From: Roseofilum halophilum BLCC-M91
GTDB lineage: Bacteria > Cyanobacteriota > Cyanobacteriia > Cyanobacteriales > Desertifilaceae
Assembly: GCF_030068445.1 (NCBI RefSeq)
Contig: NZ_JAQPOK010000155.1
Location: forward strand, 1 to 49,980
Direction: 5' to 3'
DNA: 49,980 nt
How positions within the stretch are numbered: position 1 is the first letter of the stretch; every line of letters begins with the position of its first letter. The translations under genes were made by a program, and so were the position numbers. This document shows, one piece after another, positions 9,325 to 16,520 of the stretch. The notes below the pieces were generated by a model, which saw only the letters and a list, made by a program, of their open reading frames with translations, made no database searches and was not told the DNA's origin.

Positions 9325-10545
9325 ATGAGTCAACAATTAATAGAACAAATTAAAACTATTCAGCTTCAACCAGCTAAGAAAGTTGCCCTAGCATATTCTG
9401 GAGGTTTAGATTCAACCCTTTGTATCAAGCTACTTCAAAATTTTTATCATACAGAACAAGTTTTATTAATTAATGTAAATGTTGGGCAAGGTGCAGTTGA
9501 AATAGAAAAAGCTCGCACTCAAGCTTCATCGCTAGATCTAGATGTAATACACCTTGACGCGGAGGAGGAATTTCTGTCTGAGTGGGTTAGCAAAGCTATC
9601 AAAGCCAACTCTAGCTATGGAGGTTATCCACTTGCTACTGCAATGACACGCCATTTAATTGCCAAAAAAGTGACTGAAATTGCCTTAGAACACAAGTGTG
9701 ATGCAGTTTCAGAAGGAACGACGGGGAAGAGCAATGACCAATTTAGAATGAGAAACACCTTTGAGCTATTTGGATCTGGAATCAGAACAATTCAACCAAT
9801 CAGAGAATTTGATTTATCTCGTGTCGATGAAAAACAACTAGCAGAATACTTTGGAATAGCCTACTACGAGGCTATGTTTGGTGGAGATGATAAAACAATT
9901 TGGTGTCGATCAATTGCTAGTGGAGCTATTACCAGCCTAGATCAAATACCACCTGATGTGTGGATTTGGTATGTTCCGATTGAACAGGCAAAAGATGAAT
10001 CAACCTATCTTGATATAGAATTTTCAAACGGTATTCCTATTGCTGTTGACAATAAAGAAATGTCACTCAAGGAAATTCTTAACCACTTGAATACTGTAGG
10101 CGGCCAAAATGGAATTGGGTTTATTGATACTTGGGAGCAAGACGTTATTGATGTAAAATCTCGCGAATTTTACGAGGCTCCAGGAGCAGTGATTATATTA
10201 GAAGCACATAAAAATCTAGAGCGTGTTTGTTTTCCAAAAGATGAATTAAGATTTAAAGAAACGGTAGACTCTGAATGGGCACGGTTAGTTTTCAATGGTG
10301 ATTGGTTTCACCCATTAAAAGCAGACTTAGATGCGTTTATTGATAAATCTCAAGAAGCTATAACTGGAAAAGTAAGGCTGATGATTTACAAGGGAAGTAT
10401 TCGTGTAATTGAATGTACCTCAAAATATTCTCTTTACAAACCAGAGATTAGAGCTTTACAAAGTAGAGGATTCGATCAGCGTATTTGTGGGCCTGCTGCC
10501 GAGCTAAAAGCTCTTCCATACAGAATACTAGCAATGAGGAAGTAG
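9325..10545 (+). CDS. Argininosuccinate synthase-like ATP-pyrophosphatase (divergent ArgG paralogue)
   Basis: The 406-residue length equals that of typical ArgG. ArgG joins citrulline and aspartate with ATP to give argininosuccinate. The PP-loop AYSGGLDST (SGGLDS at residues 25-30), the YPLATAMTRHL segment, TGKSNDQFR, CRSIASG and SREFYEAPGA all align with ArgG landmarks. The Asn/Asp/Arg of the GKxNDQxR loop and the Tyr of YEAP, known substrate contacts in ArgG, are kept. ARP of the usual TALARP is changed to TRH, and SIE to SIA. The gene is AT-rich, lacks HIP1 sites, and is 58 bases upstream of a radical SAM gene, which suggests transfer and a specialised substrate rather than the housekeeping arginine step. 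AGGAGA precedes the ATG by 5 bases. The true substrate is unknown. Confidence 0.8.
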   Translation: MSQQLIEQIKTIQLQPAKKVALAYSGGLDSTLCIKLLQNFYHTEQVLLINVNVGQGAVEIEKARTQASSLDLDVIHLDAEEEFLSEWVSKAIKANSSYGGYPLATAMTRHLIAKKVTEIALEHKCDAVSEGTTGKSNDQFRMRNTFELFGSGIRTIQPIREFDLSRVDEKQLAEYFGIAYYEAMFGGDDKTIWCRSIASGAITSLDQIPPDVWIWYVPIEQAKDESTYLDIEFSNGIPIAVDNKEMSLKEILNHLNTVGGQNGIGFIDTWEQDVIDVKSREFYEAPGAVIILEAHKNLERVCFPKDELRFKETVDSEWARLVFNGDWFHPLKADLDAFIDKSQEAITGKVRLMIYKGSIRVIECTSKYSLYKPEIRALQSRGFDQRICGPAAELKALPYRILAMRK

Positions 10546-10603
10546 AACCCTCTTGAAAAAGTAACCGAATAATTTTTTAGACTTTTCATGGGAGGTAAGG
10601 ATA

Positions 10604-12019
10604 ATGTCAAATTCTAGTCTTGCGACTAAGGCAGCAAGAAGGCTTGCCTCGCTTCCCCTGAAGCAAATTAGAGAAGCTGGTATATGGCGAGATCGCTCTT
10701 CATATTTCCTGAATATTGCTTATCCTTCAATGCAAGCGATGGAAACAATTTCTTGTGCTGATGTCTATCCATACGAAGTGAATAAGTGTGACCAAAAAAC
10801 TGTTGCTCTATACATCCATATACCATTTTGCACTTCAGAATGTTACTACTGCCATTACTACAAGCAATTTGGCAGATCTCCTGAGCAAGTAGATACATAC
10901 TTAGATGCTATTGAGCAAGAACTCATCATACACAAAGAGCGTTTCGGTAAGATATATGCTGCGTCTGTATATGTTGGTGGTGGTACACCTAGTTACATGA
11001 CTGCATATCAAGTAGATCGGCTATTTCAGGTTGTCAATAATTATATCACCTTGCTTCCCAAAGCAGAAGTTTCTTTTGAAATTCATCCTGAAAACGGAAC
11101 TCTAGAAAAACTCAGGATTCTAGGAGAACAAGGTGTTAATCGAATTAATATTGGAGTTGAAAGCTTTAATGATACTCTTTTGGTTTCAGAAAATAGAAGG
11201 CACACTGCTTCAGAAGCAGTAGAGACTTTTGAAAGGGCAAGAGCGCTAGGTTTTGAAAATATTAATCTCGATCTTATCTATGGACTTAAAGATCAAAAGG
11301 TTTTCATGTGGGAAGAAAGTTTAAGTAAAGTTGCTCAACTGCTTCCGGCATCAACAACAATGTATTATTTAAGGCTAAAGCGGGGGACTCCCGAATTTAA
11401 GCTTTGGAAAAAAAGTCCTGAAACCTTCCCTTCTGATGAAGACTTGTTGTTGATGCACGCGATGAGCTTTGAAAAAATGGAGGGTGAGTTAGGTTATATA
11501 CAAAATCCTGTTGACTGGTTTATAAAAGATGACTTTTACTTCCATACATATCAAGACTTCAATTGGCGAAGAAGTGATGAGGTAGAACTTTTAGGAATTG
11601 GAGCATCATCTTACTCCTATGTAAATGGCTGGCAGTATTACAATATTAATGACGTAAAACTTTATCAAGAATTTATCGCAAAAAAAACTTTGCCAATTTG
11701 GAAGGGAGAGTTTCTCAGTAATGAGGAACGCATGAGAAGAACAGTTATGCTTGGACTCAAGATGGGCATTGATCGAGAGTTGTTCTATACAACTTATGAA
11801 ACTGACGTTTTAGAAATATGTACCCAGACTTGGGAAGAGCTTTCATCGCTAGAACTTATTGATATTAACCACAAATATATTAACTTAACTTACCTAGGCA
11901 AACTATTTGCAGATGAAGTTGGACAAAAGTTCTATTCAGATGATATGAAGAGAAGAATGGCACTCGTCGATCCAGATCTGGTTTCAACAACGTGGCCTAA
12001 ATTCAATCCTTATAGGTAA
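10604..12019 (+). CDS. HemW/HemN-like radical SAM enzyme
   Basis: A 471-residue protein with the radical SAM cluster motif CTSECYYC (Cys76, Cys80, Cys83; CxxxCxxC), GGGTPSYM for SAM contact, INIGVES, NLDLIYGL and a C-terminal HemN-type domain (about 330-450). HemW-like enzymes include heme chaperones, coproporphyrinogen dehydrogenases and the methylases or cyclopropanases of natural product pathways. An N-terminal extension of about 60 residues precedes the barrel, unlike housekeeping HemW of about 380-400 residues. GGAGGT lies 7 bases upstream of the ATG. It probably shares a transcript with the argG-like gene; both are AT-rich and without HIP1 sites. I infer a two-enzyme biosynthetic cassette but cannot name the product. 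Confidence 0.82.
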   Translation: MSNSSLATKAARRLASLPLKQIREAGIWRDRSSYFLNIAYPSMQAMETISCADVYPYEVNKCDQKTVALYIHIPFCTSECYYCHYYKQFGRSPEQVDTYLDAIEQELIIHKERFGKIYAASVYVGGGTPSYMTAYQVDRLFQVVNNYITLLPKAEVSFEIHPENGTLEKLRILGEQGVNRINIGVESFNDTLLVSENRRHTASEAVETFERARALGFENINLDLIYGLKDQKVFMWEESLSKVAQLLPASTTMYYLRLKRGTPEFKLWKKSPETFPSDEDLLLMHAMSFEKMEGELGYIQNPVDWFIKDDFYFHTYQDFNWRRSDEVELLGIGASSYSYVNGWQYYNINDVKLYQEFIAKKTLPIWKGEFLSNEERMRRTVMLGLKMGIDRELFYTTYETDVLEICTQTWEELSSLELIDINHKYINLTYLGKLFADEVGQKFYSDDMKRRMALVDPDLVSTTWPKFNPYR

Positions 12020-12078
12020 AAAATTTAAAAGTTCAACAGCCGCTAAATTAGTAATGGGCGAAGTATCGCTGATAACAA

Positions 12079-12324
12079 TCATAGACGACCGAGAGCTTGC
12101 AAGGTTTTCATATCCTCTTCAAATTCTTCAACATCATAATGAATGCAAATACCGCGACTAGCAATTTCTTTCTGAAACTCTAACAAGTGCATCCCGGCTA
12201 AATGACGCGCTTTGCCTATACTAATTCTGTCTTGTTGGAAGAGCAGAATTGCAATCTCCAGCTTCAACTGTGCTTCGGACATTTCGGCAGCTTTGAGAAT
12301 ATCATCTGGAATGAGGACAGCCAT
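12079..12324 (-). CDS. UPF0175 family small protein (antitoxin-like)
   Basis: An 81-residue protein matching UPF0175: IPDDILKAAEMSEAQLKLEIAILLFQ, then GKARHLAGMHLLEFQKEIASRGI, then a Tyr-containing acidic tail. Members are predicted DNA-binding antitoxins, often beside a PIN-domain (DUF3368) toxin. No such toxin gene is seen here. The gene begins 2 bases after the stop of the DUF433 gene, and a strong GGAGGT at 12333-12338 lies inside the end of that upstream gene. Confidence 0.85.
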   Translation of the reverse strand: MAVLIPDDILKAAEMSEAQLKLEIAILLFQQDRISIGKARHLAGMHLLEFQKEIASRGICIHYDVEEFEEDMKTLQALGRL

Positions 12325-12326
12325 GT

Positions 12327-12530
12327 TTAGTTACCTCCTGAATGGTTTAGAATCGATCGCACCTGCTCCTGACTCAAGGGTGGATAATCGGCTACAATTT
12401 GTTCTACTGTGACTCCCTCTGCCAAGTTATCTAAGATTACAGAAACCATAATCCGAGTTCCTTTTATACAAGGCTTCCCATGACAAATATTGGGGTTAAT
12501 CTCAAGGTGTTCTTGCCAATTGTTCATCAT
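12327..12530 (-). CDS. DUF433 family small protein (antitoxin-like)
   Basis: A 67-residue protein with the DUF433 core: INPNICHGKPCIKGTRI, VILDNLAEGVTVEQIVADYP and QVRSIL. The family is a helix-turn-helix-like antitoxin usually encoded just before a DUF5615 (PIN-like) toxin. Here the next gene is UPF0175 instead, so two antitoxin-type genes stand in tandem without a visible toxin. Two Met codons (12530, 12527) compete as start. The 248 bases from 12531 to 12778 hold only the second copy of the 71-bp repeat and the recO upstream region. Confidence 0.88.
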   Translation of the reverse strand: MMNNWQEHLEINPNICHGKPCIKGTRIMVSVILDNLAEGVTVEQIVADYPPLSQEQVRSILNHSGGN

Positions 12531-12631
12531 TTACTTTATCAATCCGTAATCTTCATGATAGCCTAATCTAGGGCGATCGCCGACCTAAGAAAGAATATAC
12601 AGCAGTTTTCTTTCTCTGTGCCCTGCATTTC

Positions 12632-12702
12632 GATCCCCCCAACCCCCCTTAAAAAGGGGGGCAGTATAAAGTCCCCCTTTTCAAGGGGGATTTAGGGGGA
12701 TC
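12632..12702. repeat. 71-bp GATCCCCC palindromic miniature repeat, copy 2
   Basis: Same length, boundaries (GATCCCCC to GGGGGATC), two-hairpin layout and orientation as 7674-7744. It stands between the DUF433 gene and recO, 77 bases before the recO start. With copy 1 it forms a direct repeat pair 4,958 bases apart that encloses the STAND, argG-like, HemW-like and antitoxin genes. Confidence 0.9.
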
Positions 12703-12778
12703 TTGTGCCTGTACCTCAACCGCCCAAAGTGCTGTAAACCTAGAATCATCTTTGTTCTCTCGGACTCTCTTAAGATTT

Positions 12779-13627
12779 ATGAGTCAAACCTATAAGGCGA
12801 CGGGTATTAATTTGAAGGGAATGCCGATGGGGGAATCCGATCGCCTATTAACGGTGTTAACTTTTGAATTTGGCCTCATTCGGGCGATCGCCCCCGGAGC
12901 GAGAAAAGCGAAATCGAGTTTGGGGGGACGCAGTGGGCTGTTTGTGGTGAATGAGTTGTTGGTGGTGAAGGGGCGATCGCTCGATAAAATTATTCAAGCG
13001 CAAACGATTAAATCCTATCCTAAATTAAGTCAACATTTACTCAAACTCACAGCCAGCCAATATTTAGCCGAATTAGCCCTCTGTCAAGCCTTGAGTAATG
13101 GCTCCCAAAGTGACCTCTACGATCTACTGCTTCTCCACCTCGATCGCCTGGAAGCCAGCAGTCTCAATCTTACTTTACCCCATCTGATCCAAGGAACCTT
13201 TCACCTGCTGGCTCTGGCGGGGATTGCGCCCCAAGTGCAGCATTGTTGCCGCACCGGAAAGGCGATCGCGCCTAATTTCCAAGATCCCCAGTGGCAAATC
13301 CAATTTAACATCGCCTCCGGTGGTCTTGTCAGCCAGGAAAAAGAGCCACAAGCCTTTCAGGTTAAGGAATCTGGCGGTTCCTATCAGGTGCGAAATTTAG
13401 CCAAAAAATCCCCCCAAACCCAAGCATTTTCCCTCAACGCCAGCCAATTATGGACGCTCCAGCATCTAGCGGGGCCAGAACTCCCTAAACTAGAACAAGG
13501 AACAGAAAATCTCTGGCCTTCCCTAGAACATCTCCTGCGTGCCTATGCCCAATATCATTTCGATCGCCCGATCCGAGCAGCAACGCTCATGGAACCTTGC
13601 CTGGCCAACTTGCCCAAAGATCCCTGA
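12779..13627 (+). CDS. recO: DNA repair protein RecO
   Basis: A 282-residue protein. The N-terminal OB-fold has the RecO pattern YKATGINLKGMPMGESDRLLTVLTFEFG and APGARKAKSSLGG, and a helical C-terminal domain follows. RecO loads RecA onto SSB-coated DNA together with RecR. The zinc-finger cysteines of other RecO proteins are reduced here to HCCRTGKAI near residue 158. The ATG at 12779 (MSQTYKATG) fits the family; the in-frame start at 12752 adds 9 unlikely residues. Several HIP1 sites lie within the gene, unlike the island just upstream. Confidence 0.9.
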   Translation: MSQTYKATGINLKGMPMGESDRLLTVLTFEFGLIRAIAPGARKAKSSLGGRSGLFVVNELLVVKGRSLDKIIQAQTIKSYPKLSQHLLKLTASQYLAELALCQALSNGSQSDLYDLLLLHLDRLEASSLNLTLPHLIQGTFHLLALAGIAPQVQHCCRTGKAIAPNFQDPQWQIQFNIASGGLVSQEKEPQAFQVKESGGSYQVRNLAKKSPQTQAFSLNASQLWTLQHLAGPELPKLEQGTENLWPSLEHLLRAYAQYHFDRPIRAATLMEPCLANLPKDP

Positions 13628-13685
13628 AGTTTACAGCATTTTTATACATTTTAACTAGCGACCATTACCCAGTTCGCCATTGCCT

Positions 13686-15065
13686 ATGTCCTTATCCAAA
13701 ACTGATATAAAAGTAACCCCCCAAACCCCTACCCCTAATTCTGCTCCACCCTCCCCTAGCCTGGGTGCAGTGCTAAAGAACCGCAATTTTCTCACCCTGT
13801 GGAGTGGTCAAGTATTTTCCCAGTTAGCCGATAAGGTCTATCTGGTGTTAATGATTGCCATTATTACCAGCCGCTTTGAACAACAGGGACAAACCATTAG
13901 CGGTTGGGTTTCGGCGATCATGATTGCCTTTACCATTCCGGCGGTTCTGTTTGGCTCCTTAGCCGGTGTATTTGTAGATCGCTGGCCGAAAAAATCCGTC
14001 TTGGTGCTGACAAACTTGCTCCGGGGAGCCTTTGTCCTCACCATTCCCCTATGTCTGAGCCTCTCTACAGGAATAGATTTGGCGATCGATATTCCCCTAG
14101 GGTTTGCTTTGCTCTTAGGGATTACCTTTGTCGTCTCTACCCTAACCCAATTCTTTGCCCCGGCTGAACAATCCATTATCCCCCTAATTGTCAAGCGCCA
14201 TCTGCTCCTGCCGGCCAATTCCCTCTATACTTCCACCATGATGGCCTCCATTATCTTGGGATTTGCCCTGGGAGACCCGCTTCTAGACCTGGCCAGCCAC
14301 CTGATTAGCCCGATTTTAGGCAATGGCGAACTGGGTAAAGAATTCTTGGTGGGAGGCGGTTATCTGCTGGCCGGTGTGATTTTATTGGTGGTGAATACCA
14401 AGGAAAATACTTATCCTCCCGACCACGAACATCCCCATGTTTTCCAGGATCTGCGGGATGGATTGAACGTTTTGCGCGATCGCCATCGGGTTCGCAATGC
14501 GATTTTACAACTGATTATTCTCTCCTGCATTTTTGCCGCTTTAGCCGTGTTAGCCGTTCGTATTGCGGAACTGATTCCCAATCTCGAAGCGTCGCAATTT
14601 GGCTTTTTATTAGCCATTGGCGGTCTCGGCCTGGGCATTAGTGCTGCTGTCGTGGGAGAATTTGGCCATCGTTGGGCCTCGAATGCCCAATTGAGTCTGA
14701 TCGGATCGATGGGTATGGCTGGCTCCCTGTTAGGTTTGTCATTTACAGTTCAATCTTTGGGATGGTCTCTATTTTGGATTGGTCTGTTAGGTGCATCGGC
14801 CGCGTTCATTGGCATTCCCATGCAAACTACGATCCAATCGCAAACGCCCGAAGCAATGCGGGGTAAGGTTTTTGGCTTGCAAAATAACGCCATTAATATT
14901 GCTTTGAGTTTTCCTCTGGCTTTGGTGAGTGTGGCAGAAGCATGGCTAGGAATTCAGTCGGTTTTACTGGCTTTAGCGGCTTTGGTCTTCGCAGGGGGAG
15001 TCTCAACCTGGTATATTTCCCGTACAGGAGGTCGGGATCAATGGCCATCGTCTCCTACCCGATAA
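13686..15065 (+). CDS. MFS transporter
   Basis: A 459-residue membrane protein with about 10-12 hydrophobic segments and the MFS start NFLTLWSGQVFSQLADKVYLVLM, then LFGSLAGVFVDRWPKKSVLV, which contains the loop 2-3 motif. A proline/threonine-rich tail of about 35 residues precedes the first helix. Related cyanobacterial proteins are annotated as MFS efflux permeases of unknown substrate. I prefer the ATG at 13686 over the TTG at 13680. It ends 87 bases before a glycosyltransferase gene on the same strand. Confidence 0.88.
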   Translation: MSLSKTDIKVTPQTPTPNSAPPSPSLGAVLKNRNFLTLWSGQVFSQLADKVYLVLMIAIITSRFEQQGQTISGWVSAIMIAFTIPAVLFGSLAGVFVDRWPKKSVLVLTNLLRGAFVLTIPLCLSLSTGIDLAIDIPLGFALLLGITFVVSTLTQFFAPAEQSIIPLIVKRHLLLPANSLYTSTMMASIILGFALGDPLLDLASHLISPILGNGELGKEFLVGGGYLLAGVILLVVNTKENTYPPDHEHPHVFQDLRDGLNVLRDRHRVRNAILQLIILSCIFAALAVLAVRIAELIPNLEASQFGFLLAIGGLGLGISAAVVGEFGHRWASNAQLSLIGSMGMAGSLLGLSFTVQSLGWSLFWIGLLGASAAFIGIPMQTTIQSQTPEAMRGKVFGLQNNAINIALSFPLALVSVAEAWLGIQSVLLALAALVFAGGVSTWYISRTGGRDQWPSSPTR

Positions 15066-15152
15066 TTTTGGGCATCCTTGGTGCGATATGGCAGTTTGGG
15101 CTGCACAAGACCCTCTATCTCCCCATCTCCCTATCCCCTTTTTGGCACTTGA

Positions 15153-16340
15153 ATGCATATCGCTTGGCTTGGTAAAAAATCTCCGTTCTGTGGTAATGTC
15201 ACTTATTCCCGTGAGGTGACCAATGCGTTGCTTGACCGGGGACATCAGGTGAGCTTTTTTCATTTTGCCTCGGAGGATGGGGTGGCAGAACTGCTATCGA
15301 ATGGCGATCGCGGGTCTCCGGAAGGATGGCCCGATTGTCCGGAAGTGCCGATTCCTTGTTTGTATAAATCGACGATTTATACGATTCCGACGTTCAGTTC
15401 GTCTAAGGTTTTAGCGCGATCGCTCCATTCTTTGCAACCGGATCTGGTTCATGCGTCGTTAACTCTGTCTCCTCTGGATTTTTTGTTGCCGGAAATCTGC
15501 CAAGATTTGGATTTACCTTTGGTGGCTACGTTTCATCCGGCCTTTGACCGCAAATTACGCAATTTTTCTTCGGGAACTCAACAACTGACCTATCAACTCT
15601 ATGCCCCTTGTTTGGCTAATTATGATAAAACGATTGTGTTTTCCCAGATTCAGCGCGAGATTCTGATTAAACTGGGGGTTCCCAAATCGAAGGTGGTGGT
15701 GATTCCGAATGGGGTGGATGCGCTGAAATATTCCCCCGGCCCCTCTTTGATTAAGCAGGATTTGCAGGCGGAGCGGTTATTTTTGTATCAAGGACGGATT
15801 GCGATCGAGAAAAATGTAGAATCTTTGCTCAAGGCTTGGAGGATGGCAGACTTGGGGCCGGGGTGCAAATTGGCGATCGTCGGCACGGGCCCCCTGAAGA
15901 GTTCCTTAAAAGCCTCCTATGGTACAGAACAGGGGGTGATTTGGTTGGGCTTTATTGGCGATGAGCAGCGACGGATCGAGATATTACGGGGAACAGATGT
16001 GTTTATTCTTCCTTCTTTTGTGGAGGGGTTATCCCTGTCTCTGTTGGAGTCCATGGCCTGCGGAACGGCTTGTATGGCAACGGATGTGGGCGCAGATGGT
16101 GAGGTGTTGGAAAAGGGAGCCGGGGTGATTTTGAATGCCAATCGAGTTACCACTGAGTTACAAACCTTGCTTCCCTTGTTTCGAGACCATCCGGAATTAA
16201 GTATTATGCTGGGACAAAAGGCGCGGCAACGGGTACTAGAGCGCTATACCCTGAATCGGAATATTTCTCAGGTGGAACAGCTTTATGATGAGGTGATTAA
16301 ACAGGGTAATGATGCTGCTTATGGGAGTTTGGTGAATTAA
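15153..16340 (+). CDS. Glycosyltransferase family 4 (GT-B fold)
   Basis: A 395-residue protein beginning MHIAWLGKKSPFCGNVTYSREVTNALLDRGHQVSFF, split here as the acceptor-side Rossmann domain. The donor-side half has VVVIPNGVDALKYSP, LFLYQGRIAIEKNVESLLKAW, LAIVGTGPLK and the EX7E-type region PSFVEGLSLSLLESMACG, all GT4 hallmarks. The acceptor is unknown; lipid or polysaccharide glycosylation is possible. It is followed by a convergent M1 peptidase gene with a likely bidirectional terminator in the 180-base gap. Confidence 0.9.
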   Translation: MHIAWLGKKSPFCGNVTYSREVTNALLDRGHQVSFFHFASEDGVAELLSNGDRGSPEGWPDCPEVPIPCLYKSTIYTIPTFSSSKVLARSLHSLQPDLVHASLTLSPLDFLLPEICQDLDLPLVATFHPAFDRKLRNFSSGTQQLTYQLYAPCLANYDKTIVFSQIQREILIKLGVPKSKVVVIPNGVDALKYSPGPSLIKQDLQAERLFLYQGRIAIEKNVESLLKAWRMADLGPGCKLAIVGTGPLKSSLKASYGTEQGVIWLGFIGDEQRRIEILRGTDVFILPSFVEGLSLSLLESMACGTACMATDVGADGEVLEKGAGVILNANRVTTELQTLLPLFRDHPELSIMLGQKARQRVLERYTLNRNISQVEQLYDEVIKQGNDAAYGSLVN

Positions 16341-16463
16341 GGGGACTCCAGAGTATCGGGATCGATATTTATAGTCTATTGAAATAGCACTAAATCGGTT
16401 GGTTTTGGCGATCGCCGGATGCAAGAAACCGAGTTCTTCAACCCATACCTTCACCCTTTTCTC

Positions 16464-16496
16464 GTAGGTTGGGTTGAGAAACGAAACCCAACCTAC
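16464..16496. terminator. Inverted repeat between convergent genes, likely bidirectional terminator
   Basis: GTAGGTTGGGTT pairs perfectly with AACCCAACCTAC around a 9-base loop. It lies between the converging GT4 and M1 peptidase genes. This GTAGGTTGGGTT palindrome is, from memory, a dispersed cyanobacterial repeat, so it may be a repeat used as terminator. Confidence 0.65.
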
Positions 16497-16520
16497 AAAT
16501 CATTGAATCTAATTAAGGAG

